Assembly (NCBI GenBank): GCA_026874595.1
Contig: CM049309.1
Coordinates: 28,523,033-28,587,032, forward strand
Direction of reading: 5' to 3'
Origin: Sipunculus nudus
Lineage: Eukaryota; Annelida; Sipuncula; Golfingiida; Sipunculidae
DNA: 64,000 bases
Under the pieces are notes generated by a model. The model did no database searches and was not told the DNA's origin. It saw only the letters and a list, made by a program, of their open reading frames with translations. The position numbers were made by a program, and so were the translations under genes. The number at the start of each line of letters is the position of its first letter. The stretch's first letter is position 1. This document shows, in pieces, positions 11,406 to 23,677 of this stretch.

Positions 11406-13166
11406 TGATTGTAGCTGGCACCACCAGTCTTATATACAACGAAGAGATATATAAATATGCCCAATGTCAGTCTGATATGTCAAACCCCTCCTGTGAAATA
11501 AGCGGGGAAATACACTGTGCAAATATTATTGTAGGTGGCGCCACCAGTCTTGTTCACTATAAAGCTACCCAATATGTATTAACATGCCCAATTTTAGGCT
11601 GATGTATCAAATTCCTCTGTAGAAATAAGCAAGCGCATACACTTCAAAAGTCAATGTAAGTGTCTTGTAAATGAGAATACCATCAAAGACACATAGACAG
11701 GTCAAAATCAGTCTAATACATCAAACATCCCCAGAGTTTGATGCACTGGGCTGACAAGGCTTACGTGAGTATGGCAGTTGCCCCTGAGTGACCTGTGACA
11801 AATTGCTGCCTCAAGCTACTACACTGAGTGAACTCTTGACCTGCACCTGGCTAGACTGAATGAACTTTTGACCTGTACCTGGCTGCACTTAGTGAACTCT
11901 TGACCTGTTGCATAATCTGACACAGTTGGCAGTCTGCCAAAGCTATAAATAGATTCAGGCTGAACTTTGGTGCCAAATATGTTGCAGTGAGCAGTCTGCC
12001 AAAGCTATCAATAGAATGCAGCTACTGCACTGAGTGAACTTTTGACCTATACCTGGCTGCACGTCTTCCAATCCTGGCACTAAGCCAAAACTATTTATAG
12101 AGCTGACATCATCTTGGCTAATGGCCAACATCAAGGCACTCACTGGCAATCTGCCAATGGTAAACCAAGTGCGACAATTTTTACACAAAAGTGGTCCCTA
12201 CTTGAAATAAATTTGAAATTTATTTTCCCAATACAAAATGCTTTTTAGCTAACTTTTTATAAAAAAGAAATCAGGAATATATGTAAAATTACTATGGATG
12301 CATACTGAATGCAAAATTAAAATACAGATATATTTCATTAATGGCAAATTCTTGAATTAAGTTGAGTAGGGATACCAATTATTTATAATCCACTTTCAGA
12401 GTTTTTATACAGCCACAGAGAGTTGAATATCCATGATTGTAACATTGCCTGGTATGATGAATAACTTACAGCATAAATCTAAATTTTTTAAAAGCTTTTA
12501 AAAAAACTTCTTGTCAATATGAACTAAAGATAACCTGGAATCTAAATGTCTAGTGGCATGATGTAATAGATGGTGATAAACTGGTGCCAGGCTAGATGTA
12601 ACAGCATAACACAGCTAACATATATGGTAAAATGACTCAATTCAATCTCCATAATTCAGCCAAAAATCATTCATGTGGACCCATTAATGACAATTATTAT
12701 AAGAATTATTGTAGGGATTATTATTGTAAAATATTTAACAAACTGGCTTCAGTGGCATCAGTCGAAAAAAAGTTTCGCAGGTTTATAACTCATATAGGAA
12801 GATACAGCAAACTGGCTCAGTTCAGCTTCCCGTAACTCAGCCAAAAAGCACTGAACCAAAACCATTTGAACAAACTTGAATTATCAACATCTGGGGATAA
12901 TTAATGTGTGAGATTTAAGAATTTGGCCCAGTGCTTTTGAGAAGAAGATCTTTGTAGCCACTGAGCTAAAATGGGTTGTTATGGCATATGACTAATTTCA
13001 GCTTCCCGTAACTTAGCTAAAAGTCACTGAAAAGAGACCATTTGAACAAACTTCAGAAAGCACTGCCCTAGGATTATTCCTGTGTGATATGAAACATTTT
13101 TGCCGTATGGTTTCAGAGGAGAAGTTTCTGTAGCCCTCAGTGTGATACAGGCACCAATGACCCCAC
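11406..13166 (+). mobile_element. Family C fragment without left or right end
   Basis: Starts TGATTGTAGCTGGCACCACC directly after the A right end and runs in normal family C order to CAGTGTGATACAGGCACCAA near 13150, where it stops before the right end. Includes the 40- to 45-bp repeats at 11780-12060 (ACTGAGTGAACTCTTGACCT). A TATTTATAGAGCTGACATC segment at about 12090 repeats the 8322 fragment. Confidence 0.75.
11780..12062 (+). repeat. Short tandem repeats of about 40-45 bp in family C
   Basis: GTGAACTCTTGACCTGCACC, GTGAACTTTTGACCTGTACC and further variants with TGGCTGCACT follow each other. The same array lies at 17255-17520, 30240-30340, 33790-33900, 41455-41700 and 54360-54440, always at this place in family C. 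Confidence 0.75.
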
Positions 13167-13366
13167 TTTAAAACACCTGGTCTATGATTGTTTCCTTTCC
13201 ACTTTTTCATGTATATGTGTTCATATAATGACATAATGACTTGTCTATGCATTATATAATACTTGTATACACAGGGCAATAATAAACTGATGCCAGGCAG
13301 GCCAATAAGAGCTCTAGGATGGGGGGAATCGCCAAAACAAAAGTATTTTGACAATCGGTGACCGTT
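13167..13366. other. Unassigned spacer
   Basis: AT-rich sequence with no recognised repeat or credible coding frame. Confidence 0.4.
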
Positions 13367-14427
13367 TTGGTTTCCCCATCTTTGCATTCTTCTTTCGGTA
13401 TCAGAATAAAAGGTCTTTGGGGACCTCCATCAGGCGGTTAAAAAATTTTCCCACAAGACGGGAGTGTTGTTTTACTGAGTGAATGCCAATGCAAACAGAG
13501 CTAGAGCCTTTATTGCCCTGTCTATCTCCCTCAGCCACATGCTTAATGTAAAAAGGCTGACAATTATTGAACAGAGGTCAATAAGCTATTTATAGGTCGA
13601 CTGGTAGTCCATTTACTCAAGCGTATAATTGTTCAAATTAACCGCTTAAAGTAGTCCGGTTACATTGATATATCCTGTTGCTACCGTCAGCCGTCTGGGC
13701 CAATCACTCTCTGGTACTACTTTTCATCCGCGGTCACCTTACCGCCGTTATGAATAACAATAAATAGGGGGAGGCCGGGTGGGATGGCAACATTAATTCT
13801 ACAACTACTGATTGACATCAAGTTTACGTTTGGATATTCCCACCTCCATCCCCTGCTATCCTCCAGAGCAGAAGTAATTGGTTACAGTTGGCTAACGGTT
13901 TTCTGGTACAGAAGGTGATACAGTTTATGTCACGTATAAGGTCTTCTATTCTGGTACTTGCTGTTTAGCAGGCTGTATATGTCGAGTGAGGCATGGTGAA
14001 TTTCTAACATTTGAACTGCCACAAGAAACTATAGGCATAAGTGTATGGACTTTTAAGTATATTGCCAAAATAGGAGGACAATTTTAAGGCCCATGCTATA
14101 CACAATGGTGAAACAGTCTTGCATGCATCTCTATGGACTCATATGAGCCTTGTATAGAGGACATTTGTATGACACGATTGTTCAAAATGTAATTGCTTAT
14201 TAGAATTGTTGTTGTTTGATTGGGCTATTTTGGTTTCCCCATCTTTGCATTCTTCTTTGGGTATCAGAATAAAAGGTCTTTGGGGACCGCCATCAGGCGG
14301 TCAAAAAATTTTCTCACAAGACGGGAGTGTTGTTTTACTGAGTGAATGTGAATGCAAACAGAGCTAGAGCCTTTATTGGACTGCCTATCTCCCTCAGCCA
14401 CATGCTTAATGTAAGAAGGCTGACCCA
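13367..14427 (+). repeat. Pair of about 195-bp direct repeats 860 bp apart (LTR-like)
   Basis: 13367-13562 and 14229-14427 are highly similar over their length: TTTGGTTTCCCCATCTTTGC, AGAATAAAAGGTCTTTGGGG, ACGGGAGTGTTGTTTTACTG, CTATCTCCCTCAGCCACATG. The 666 bp between them have no coding frame. The second copy has a perfect hairpin GACCGCC-ATCA-GGCGGTC followed by AAAAAATTTT; the first has one arm altered. It may be a terminal-repeat-only retroelement or the split repeat of a YR element. Confidence 0.6.
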
Positions 14428-14657
14428 TAAATTTATTTCTGTTAACCCCTTACACTGACTGACAGTTGAAACAACACTATGGAAATGTTTCTCGGCTTGG
14501 TATAAAGCCAATAAGTTATACAAAATAGATGATGCATCATTAATCTGAAATTTGAAAGCGAGGAGAAGAATTAATATAGGGCTGTGCCCTGTTTTCTTAT
14601 CCTCTTGCTATTCTGCAATAAAAAATTGTTTAAACTAAATCTGAAATCTAGATTTAA
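14428..14657. other. Spacer with a short dispersed repeat
   Basis: AATTAATATAGGGCTGTGCC at about 14570 recurs in inverted orientation at about 57870-57915. Otherwise nothing recognised. Confidence 0.4.
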
Positions 14658-17600
14658 ACAAGGCCTACAGGCCTAATGCGAACCTGTGCAAAGTTTAGGA
14701 GTATGAATGGAGGTTTATTTTTAAAATTTAATATTGATCCTCCTAAGTCCTGCATATCTACCTTAGTCATTATGATTTCAGCAAAATGGACGTTTCTGAT
14801 CTGCAAGTTTCGGACTAGAAAATTTTTAAACCAGAATATAGGTAGTCGACAAGCCACTATGTGTATCCGCATAGATCAGAGTGGGACGGGTGAAGTGAGG
14901 CATGGATTAAGTGGCAAGGGGAATAGAGCGTGGTGTGTTGCATATTAGCATGGATGTCTGCAGCTTAAATGTGAATGTAGGTGGTGCCACCTGTCATAAA
15001 ATCGAGAAAATTGTCCAGGATGTATAAACCTGCAAAATTTCAGGTGGATAAGTCAAACCACTGCCGAGATATGAGTGATTTTATCCCAAGGCAGATCAAC
15101 AGATGGGTGCTGTGCATAAGAGGTTGCAGGTGGTGCCACCGGTTTTGCCTATAATGAAGAGGTATGAGAGATCTATACACATGCAAAATTTGGCCTAATC
15201 AGTAAAACGGTTCACAAGATATGAGCTTGGATGTCAGCAGAGTAAATGTGAATGTAGTTGGCGACACCTGTCATAAAATCGAGAGAGTAGTCAAGGATGT
15301 AAAATACCTGCAAAAGTTCAGGTGGATTAGTCAAACCACTGCTGAGATATGAGTGATATTTCCCAAAGGCAGATGAACAGATGGATGCTGTGCACAAGTG
15401 GTTGCAGGTGGCACCACCAGTTTTGCCTATGATGAAGAGCTATGTGAGATCTATACACAAGCAAAATTTTGGCCTAATCAGTCAAACGGTTCCCGAGAAA
15501 TGAGCTTGGATGTCTGCAGAGTAAACATGATTGTAGGTGGCGCCACCTGTCATAAAATCAATAAAGCTGTCAAGGATGTAAAAAACCTGCAAAATTTCAA
15601 GTGGAAAAGTCAAACCACTGCTGAGATATGAGCGATTTTATCCCAAGGCAGATTAACAGATGGACGCTGTGCATAAGTGGTTGCAGATGGCGCCACCAGT
15701 TTTGCCTATGATGAAGAGCTATGTGAGATCTATACACATGCAAACTTTTTGCTAAATCAGTCAAATGGTTCCCGATATATGAGCTTGGATGTCTGCAGAG
15801 TAAATGTGAATGTAGGTGGCACCACCTGTCATAAATCGAGAAAGCTGTCCAGGATGTATATACCTGCAAAATTTCAGGTGGATAAGTCAAACCACTGCTG
15901 AGATATGAGTGATATTTTCCAAAGGCAGATGAACAGATGGATTCTGTGCATAAGTGGTTGCAGGTGGTGCCACCAGTTTTGCCTATGATGAAGAGCTATG
16001 TGAGATCTATACACAAGCAAAATTTTGGCCCAATCGGTCAAACGGTTCCCGAGATATGAGCTTCTATGTCTGCAGAGTAAACGTGAATGTAGGTGGCGCC
16101 ACCTGTCATAAAATCGATAAAGCTGTCAAGGATGTAAAATACCTGCAAAATTTCAGGTGGATAAGTCAAACCACTGCTGAGATATGAGTGATTTTATCCA
16201 AAGGCAGATGAACAGATGGACGCTGTGCATAAGTGGTTGCAGGTGGCACAACCAGTTTTGCCTATGATGAAGAGCTATGTAAGATCTATACACATGCAAA
16301 ATTTTGGCACAATCGGTCAAATGATTCCCGAAATATGAGCTTGGATGTCTACAGAGTAAATGTGAATGTAGGTGGCACCACCTGTCATAAAATCGAGAAA
16401 GCTGTCCAGGATGTATAAACCTGCAAAATTTTAGGTGGATAAGTCAAACCACTGCTGAGATATGAGTGATATTATCCCAAGGCAGATGAACAGATGGATG
16501 CTGTGCAAAAATGGTTGCAGGTGGCGCCACCATTTTTAGTGTATGTTATAAAGCTATTAAAGGGCTACATTTGTGCAAAATTTTTAGCCTGATCGGTCAA
16601 ACGGTTCCCGAGATATGTGGGTTTATGTGTGGAAACAGACGCACAAATGGACACTTGGCAGCAAGGAAAGGTCAGAGGTCAACCAAAAATGAAGGCGCAG
16701 CAGTTCATACGTGACTGATCATAATTCCGAATTTTTAAAAATTCTGCCCCGTGGTTATGGAGGAGTTCTCCGGAAACCTATGCAATGATGGCGTCCGACT
16801 GAAAACATAGTATCCGCAAAACTCTGTTTTGGCGGATACAATGATTGTAGCTGGCACCATCAGTCTTATATACAACCAAGAGATATATTAATATGCCCAA
16901 TGTCAGACTGATATGTCAAACCCCTCTAGTGAAATAAGCAGGGACATACACTGTGCAAAAATTATTGTAGGTGGCGCCACATGTCTTGTACATTAGAAAG
17001 CTACCCGATATGTATTAACATGCCCAATTTTAGGCTGATGTATCAAATTCCTCTGTAGAAATAAGCAGGCGCATACACTGCAAAAGTCAATGTAGGTGGC
17101 ACCACCTGTCTTGTTAATGAGAATACCATCAAAGACCCATAGACAGGTCAAAATATTAGTCCAATACATCAAACTTCCCCAGAGTTTGATGCACTGGGCG
17201 GACAAGGCTTAGGTGAGTAAGGCACTTGCCCCCGAGTGACCTGTGACAAATTGCTGCCTCAAGCTACTGCACTGAGTGAACTCTTGACCTGCACCTGGCT
17301 AGACTGAGTGAACTTTTGACCTGTACCTGGCTGCACTGAGTGAACTCTTGACCTGTTGCATAATCTGACACAGTAGGCAGTCTGACAAAGCTATAAATAG
17401 ATTCAGGCTGAACTTTGGTGCCAAATATGATGCAGTGAGCAGTCTGCCAAAGCTATAAATAGAATGCAGCTACTGCACTGAGTGAACTCTTGACTTCTAC
17501 CTGGCTGCACTTCTTCCAATCCTGGCACTGTGCCAAAATTGTTTATAGAGCTGACATCATCTTGGCTAATGGCTAACATCAAGGCACTGGCAATCTGCCA

Positions 17601-19054
17601 ATGGTAAACCAAGTGCTGCCATCTGTACACAAAAGTGGTCCCTACTTGAAATAACTCTGAAATTTATTTTTCCAAAACAAAATGCTTTTCAGCTGACTTT
17701 TTTATAAAAAGGAAATTATTACGGCTGCATACTGAATGCAAAATTAAATACAGATATATCTCATTGATGGCAAATTCTTGAATTAAGTTGAGTAGGGATA
17801 CCAATCATTTATAATCTACGTACAGTTGTCTTTATATAGCCACAGAGAGCTAAATATCCATGACTGTAACATTGCCTGGTATGATGAATAACTTAAATCA
17901 TATGTCTCAATTTTTTAAAAGCTTTTAAAAAATTTTCTTGTCAATATTAACCAAAGATAACCTGAAATCTATATGTCTACGGCATGATGTAATAGATGCT
18001 GATAAACTGATGCCAGGCTAATGTAACAGCATCACACAGCTAACATATATGGAAAAATGACTCAATTCAATCACAGTAATTCAGCCAGAAAATCATTCAT
18101 GTGGAACCATTAATGACAATTATTATAAGAATTATTGTAGGGATTATTCTTGTAAAATATTTAACAAACTGGCTTCAGTGGCATCATTCTAAAAACGTTT
18201 ATAACTCATATAGGAAGATACAGCAAACTGGCTAAGTTCAGCTTCCCGTAACTCAGCCAAAAAGCACTGAACCAAAACCATTTGAACAAACTCAAATTAT
18301 CATCATCTGAGGATAATTAATGTGTGAGATTTAAGAATTTTGCCCAGTGGTTTTTGAGAAGAAGATCTTTTTAGCCACTGAGCTAAAATGGGCTGTTACG
18401 GCATATGACTAAATTCAGCTTCCCATAACTTAGCCAAAAGTCACTGAAAAGAGACCATTTGAACAAACTTCATGAAGCACTACCCTAGGATCATTTCTGT
18501 GCGATATTAAACATTTTGGCCATATGGTTTCAGAGAAGAAGTTTTTTGTAGCCCTCAGTGTGATACAGGCACTAATGAACCCATACAAAAAAGGCCAATG
18601 CAGGTGGCGCCACCAATACCTCAATTTTTAGATATGACTCATGTGACCAATATTGGCATAAAATTTGGTGATGATAGCTCCAGCCGTTTCTGAGATTTAA
18701 TTTTTAATATGCTTTTTTGCACAGTTTACAAAATTCAACCTCCTGTAACTATTCGAACAAACTTGAGAAAGATTTTTCCAAGGATCATTTCTGTGAAATA
18801 TTGGACAATTTGGCTGGACAGTTTCAGAGAAGAAGATTTTTTAATTTTTTTTAGCTTTTTCCCTATAAAATCTATAAAAATGCAGTTAGAAAAAAAATAA
18901 ACAAAATCCGATATAGTTTTTTGGATGACTGATTATTTGCAAAAAATTTTGCGATGCTAGCTCCTGCTGTTTTTGAGATAGCTATGGTTAACATACAGAC
19001 GACGCACGACGGACGACGCTGCACCATCGCATAAGCTCACAGGTTCGCTAAAAA
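14658..19054 (+). mobile_element. Family C element, complete ends, with nested A
   Basis: Left end ACAAGGCCTACAGGCCTAAT then GCGAACCTGTGC (14658-14690); right end CATAAGCTCACAGG then TTCGCTAAAAA (19031-19054). The first 170 bp differ from most C copies (TTTAGGAGTATGAATGGAGG) and match 45069-45238. A family A element sits at 14831-16841; after it the C text resumes with TGATTGTAGCTGGCACC and runs through the usual modules to a GACGACGCACGACGGACGAC tail. Confidence 0.8.
14831..16841 (+). mobile_element. Family A element with about six core units
   Basis: The left end CCAGAATATAGGTAGTCGAC is a slightly decayed form of CTAGAATACGGGTAGTCGAC, followed by the complementary arm and GTATCCGCA. The core units start at 15119, 15398, 15677, 15954, 16233 and 16511, about 279 bp apart; each holds two AGGTGGCGCCACC-type boxes, so the unit is a dimer of about 140-bp halves. 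Right end with the GTATCCGC/GCGGATAC hairpin at 16809-16841. Confidence 0.85.
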
Positions 19055-19513
19055 GTGAATTGTCCTATTGTCCTACTTGTCAACAGCAGTCTCACATTTT
19101 TTAATGCAGCATCAATATAAATAGCATGGAATATGAAAACGTAGCAATTATAAATTTAGCTATGTACTCGCGAAAGGATGCCACAATTAACACTTCAGCC
19201 CCTGGATGCAGTTTTGACAGATGGCCAGAGAGATAACACTGAAGAGAATGTAGCATACTTTATGCGTACGCATGAGTCAGAATGTTCATAGATATAAGAA
19301 CTAATTTACGCATTTTCTTACGTGAGAAGCTTTCGTGAACACTGTGTAAAATTTAAGAACCCACGTACAAACGTGGTAGGCACATTTTCATTCGTACGAA
19401 CGCTTGGTGAACACTGCCCCTGTCTGACTGGTCCTGTCACTGGGAGGTAAAAATTTTGTTCTGGTGTCAACAGCTGATTCCTACAGCCTGAATAAAATAA
19501 AGTTCTGGTGATG
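19055..19513. other. Unassigned unique-looking segment
   Basis: No repeat family is recognised. It includes the hairpin CCACGT-ACAA-ACGTGG near 19362-19377 and the palindrome TTCGTACGAA near 19400. No coding frame is convincing on either strand. Confidence 0.4.
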
Positions 19514-22500
19514 ACAAGTGACCCATGGGTCATGACGCTCAGCTGACTGGGTAGAGATTCGCAAAAGGAAATTTTATCATCAGAATGGTAGTATATACCC
19601 ATTCAACTGAAGCATCAAACAGATTAACCAACAGGCCAAGATTTAGTCTGTATTTATATATCTCAAAAATAGAGAAAAATGTGTAAACTTTTAAAACTAG
19701 AATACGGGTAACCGACAAGTGACTACATGTATCTGCCAAAATCGGATAGTGAGGCATGGATTTAGTGGCAAGGGGAAATAGAGTGAGGTATGTTGCATAT
19801 TAGCATGGATGTCTGCAGCCTAAATGTGTATGTAGGTTGTGCCACCTACCACAAATCCAGAAAGCTGTCCAAGTTGTATACACCTGCAAAATTTTAGGCA
19901 GAAAAGTCAAACCACTACATGTATATGAGCGATTTTTGCCCATGGCAGACAAACAGACAAACACTGTGCAAAAATCTTTGCAGGTAACCCCTCCAGTTTT
20001 GTGTATGATAAAGACCTATGTGAGATCTAAACACATGCACAATTTAGGCCCAATCGGTCAAATGGTTCCTGAGATATGAGCTTGGATGTGTCCAGCGTTA
20101 ACTAGAATGTAGGTGGCGCCACCTGTCATAAAATCAAGAAAGCTGTCCACGATGTATAAACCTGCAAAATTTTAGGCAGTTATGTCGAACCACTACAGAG
20201 AAATGAGTAATTTTAGGCCACGGCAGACTAACAGACAGACGCTGTGCAAACATTGTTACAGGTGGCGCCACCATTTTTTGTGTATGTTACAGAGCTATCA
20301 AAGGGCTACATTTGTATAGATTTTATTTCCTGATCGGTCAAACGGTTCCCGAGATATAAGCTTGGATGTCATCAGCGTGAACGTGAACGTAGGTGGCGCC
20401 ACCTGTCATAAAATCAAGAAAGCTATCCTGGATGTATACACATGACGAATTTCAGGTGAATTAGTCAATTCACTGCAGAGATATGAGTGATTTTAACCCA
20501 AGGCAGATGAACAGATGGACACTGTGCAAACATGGTTACAGGTGGCGCCACCATTTTTTGTGTATGTTATAAAGCAATCCAAGGGCTACATTTGTATCAA
20601 TTTTATTTCCTGATCGATCAAACGGTTCCCGAGATATGAGGGTTTATGAGTGGAAACAGACCCACAACTGGACACTGGATAGAGAGGAAAGGTCAGAGGT
20701 CAATGCAAATTGGTTAAGCACCAGTTCACATGTGACCCGATAATAGGTGTAAGTTTGGGAAAAATCGGTCCATTAGTCTCCGAAGAGCTCTCTGGAAACG
20801 AACGCCGCCGCGGCGGAGGAACTCGGTCAAAAACATAGTATCCGCAAAACTTCGTTTTTGCGGATACAAAAATACAGGTGGCTCCACCAGTCTGCAGAAA
20901 CTAATAAAAACACTTAATGGTCAATATCCATGCAAAAAATCATGGTGATCTCTGCATTAGTTGTTCAGATACTTCAGTTTTTGTATCAAATTGTCCATTA
21001 TTCTGAGGGATACTTCGGAGTCCTATAGCTTGAAGGATATGGGTAACAGAGACCTAATTTCAAGTTTCCACAGGCACCTTTCATGGGCCTCCTTGCATGA
21101 CAAGAATGAAGATTCTAGGTCCAGTTGTTGCGATTTGTACCCTGTTGACAGATAACCACATCTTTAAAGGTCTCAAAAAAAAAGAAAAAAATTCGTAAAA
21201 ATTTGAAAAAAAAATAGAGGTGGCACACCCAGTCTGCAGAAACTGATGGAACAGCTCATGATCAATATGTATGCCGAAAATCATGACCATCAGTGTTGTG
21301 GTTATTGAAATACTGCAGTTTTTGTATCAAATTTTCCATTATTCTGGGGGGGGGGGGGGTATTTTGGACCCATACAGCTTAAAGAATATGGGTAACAGAG
21401 ACCTAATTTCAAGTTTCCATGGAGACTTTTCATGGGTCTCCCTGTGTGTCAAGAATGAAGATTCTTGGTCCAGTTTTTATGATTTGTGCCCTGTTAACAG
21501 ATGTTCATATCTTTAAAGGTCTCAAAAATACAGAAAAATTTCGTAAAAAAACCCGAACAAATACAGGTGGTGCCACCAGTCTGCAGAAACTTATGAAACA
21601 CTCCATGATCAATATCCATGCAAACAATTATGGTTATCTCTGCATTAGTTGTTCAGATACTTTAGCTTTTGTATCAAATTTTCCATTATTCTGAGCTGTA
21701 ATTTGGAGTGCCATAGCTCAATGGATATGGGTAACAGAGACCAAATTTCAGGTTTCCATGGAGACTTATCATGGGTCTCCCTGTGTGTCAAGAACGAAGA
21801 TTCTAGGTCCAGTCGTTACGATTTGTACCCTGTTGACAGATAACTACATCCTTAAAGGTCTCAAAAATGGAGAAAACAATTCATGAACATTGAAAAATAC
21901 AGGTGGTGCCACCAGTCTGCACAAACTGATGAAACATCTCATGATCAATATGTATGTCGAAAATCATGACCATCAGTGATGTAGTTAATGAGATATTGAA
22001 GTTTTTGTATGAAATTTTTGACTATTCTGGGGGGTAATTTTGGGCCCCATAGCTCGAAGGATATGGGTAACAGAGACCTAATTTCTGGTTTCCATGGAGA
22101 CTTTTCATAGGTCTCTCAGTGTGTCGAAAATGAAGATTCTAGGTCCAGTCGTTACGATTTGTGCCACGCTAACAGATGACAGCATCCTCAAAGGTCTCAA
22201 AAATAGAGAAAAAAATCGTAAAAAAATCAAACAGTACAGGTGGCACCACCAGTCTGCAGGAACTGATCGAACATCTCATGATCAATATCTATGCCAAAAA
22301 TGAAGACCATCAGTGATGAAGTAATTGAAATATTGAAGTTTTTGTATGAAATTTTTGACTTTTCTGGGGGGTACTTTGGGGCCCCATAGCTCGAAGGATA
22401 TGGGTAACAGAGACCTAATTTCTGGTTTCAAAGGAGATTTTTCATGGACCTCTCAGTGTGTCAAGAATTAAGATTCTAAGTCCAGTCTTTATGATTTGTG

Positions 22501-22914
22501 CCTTGTTAACAGATGTTCACATTTTTAAAGGTCTCAAAAATAGAGAAAAAAATTCGTAAAAAATAAAAAAATACAGGTGGCGCCACCAGTCTGCAGGAAG
22601 TGATGTAACATCTCATGATCAATATGTATGCCAAAAATCATGACCATCAGTCAAGTAGTTAATGAGATATTGAAGTTTTTGTATGAAATTTTTGACTTTT
22701 CTGGGGGGTACTTTGGGGCCACATAGCTCGAAGGATATGGGTAACAGAGACCTAATTTCTGGTTTCCAAGGAGATTTTTTATGGACCTCTCCGAATCCCA
22801 AGTTACAAGGTTCAAGGTTCACGATTTGTGCCTGGTTAACGGACGGACAGACGGACGACGGACAAAGAGTGATCGCTATAGCTCAGATGACTTTCAGTCA
22901 GCTGAGCTAAAAAA
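19514..22914 (+). mobile_element. Family B element, complete, with nested A
   Basis: Left end ACAAG then the perfect palindrome TGACCCATGGGTCA and GCTCAGCTGAC. An A element interrupts it at 19697-20868. After that come six core units of about 340 bp starting at about 20872, 21214, 21561, 21897, 22234 and 22571, each beginning ACAGGTGGCGCCACCAGTCT or a variant and containing GATATGGGTAACAGAGACCT. The right end has a GACGGACGACGG tail and the hairpin ending GTCAGCTGAGCTAAAAA. No coding frame. Confidence 0.88.
19697..20868 (+). mobile_element. Family A element nested in B
   Basis: Left end CTAGAATACGGGTAACCGAC, right end ATCCGCAAAACTTCGTTTTT then GCGGATACAAA. It was inserted at an A-run: the B sequence reads CTTTTAAAA before it and AATACAGGTGGC after it. 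About four half-units with AGGTGGCGCCACC. The sequence before the right end is GC-rich (CGCCGCCGCGGCGG). Confidence 0.85.
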
Positions 22915-23077
22915 TGATTGTATATAATAGTATTGTTTTTGTTACTTTATAAATATGCAATTACCAAGAAGAGACAGCATCTGACCGGAGACCTACCAAG
23001 TTACAGTTTTATTCTGCCAACGATCGTGAAGAAGGGTATCAGATACAGCGGACAGTCAAGTCGTCAACGAACAGGTT
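22915..23077 (+). other. Leader of the second SGNH remnant
   Basis: The frame of the SGNH domain is open upstream from about 23033 (SDTADSQVVNEQVVNLDQ). It resembles the same place in copy 1 (SSDTVDPDDWTLIK), so the original protein began further upstream. Confidence 0.4.
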
Positions 23078-23677
23078 GTGAATCTTGATCAGTTCACCGG
23101 CATTATGGCCAACTTTTCATACAATTCTTGTTTAGTGCTCGGTGCCTCCAAGGTACGTAGCCTAGGGGAAGCACTGCCCGAGTTCAGCACTCTGTTAGCA
23201 CCAAATTTTGGGCTCTCATATTCAACATCGGTTCAGATTTATGGAGTAGGAGGGTGCACAGTAACCAAGATTGTTAAAAAAGATCTGTGGACAGTTAATG
23301 CCTATGCACCCTGAAGTGGTAGTTATTCAGTTTGGGGGAAATGATTTGAGTGGAGTTCAGAAACAGCCTGAATCAGTAGGTTTTGAGCTAGCCACACTTG
23401 TAGAGAGGCTTCATTTTGAAATGGATGTACAGAAGGTTTATGTATCAGCATTAAACAATAGATGGATCAATGATAAAGATTACAATTAAAAAGTAGACAT
23501 GACTAATCAGTACTTAAAAGTAGTCTTTGAACCACTGGAGTATGCGCGTTTTGGGATCATAATCCCCTAATGCCATGGGGAAGGCAGATGTTTAAAGCCA
23601 ATGGCGTACACTTTAGTGGTGTTGGGACAAAACGTTTTTATAAAAGCTTGTTGGATATTCCATATACTCTTAATTGA
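23078..23677 (+). pseudogene. SGNH/GDSL hydrolase-like domain, decayed copy 2
   Basis: The frame reads MANFSYNSCLVLGASKVRSL from ATG 23105 (block I, LGAS), then a frameshift near 23290 moves to EVVVIQFGGNDLSGV (block III). A TAA at 23487-23489 is followed in frame by KVDMTNQYLKVVFEPLEY, and another frameshift near 23555 leads to ANGVHFSGVGTKRFYKSLL (block V), ending at TGA 23675-23677. Block V has Asn where copy 1 has the Asp of DxxH, so even a repaired protein would lack that catalytic acid. About 190 residues in all, the usual size of a single SGNH domain. It aligns with 111-724 from end to end, while sequences downstream of the two copies do not match. Confidence 0.75.

Noticed and set aside
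13013-13387. 124-codon minus-strand frame
   Set aside because: It runs across the boundary of a C fragment and unrelated spacer, so it cannot be a conserved gene.
15398-16418. Repeated open frames of 60-77 codons in the A arrays (text such as MVAGGATSFAYDEELCEIYT), also at 45712-47640
   Set aside because: They recur at the unit length, end in each unit, and similar frames exist on the opposite strand. No ratio of silent changes can be seen and no domain is recognised; they are by-products of tandem repeats.
14940-16510. CRISPR-like regular array
   Set aside because: Units are about 279 bp, without short repeats and unique spacers, in a eukaryotic context.
19318-19602. 94-codon minus-strand frame
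   Set aside because: It crosses the left end of a family B element and shows no domain.
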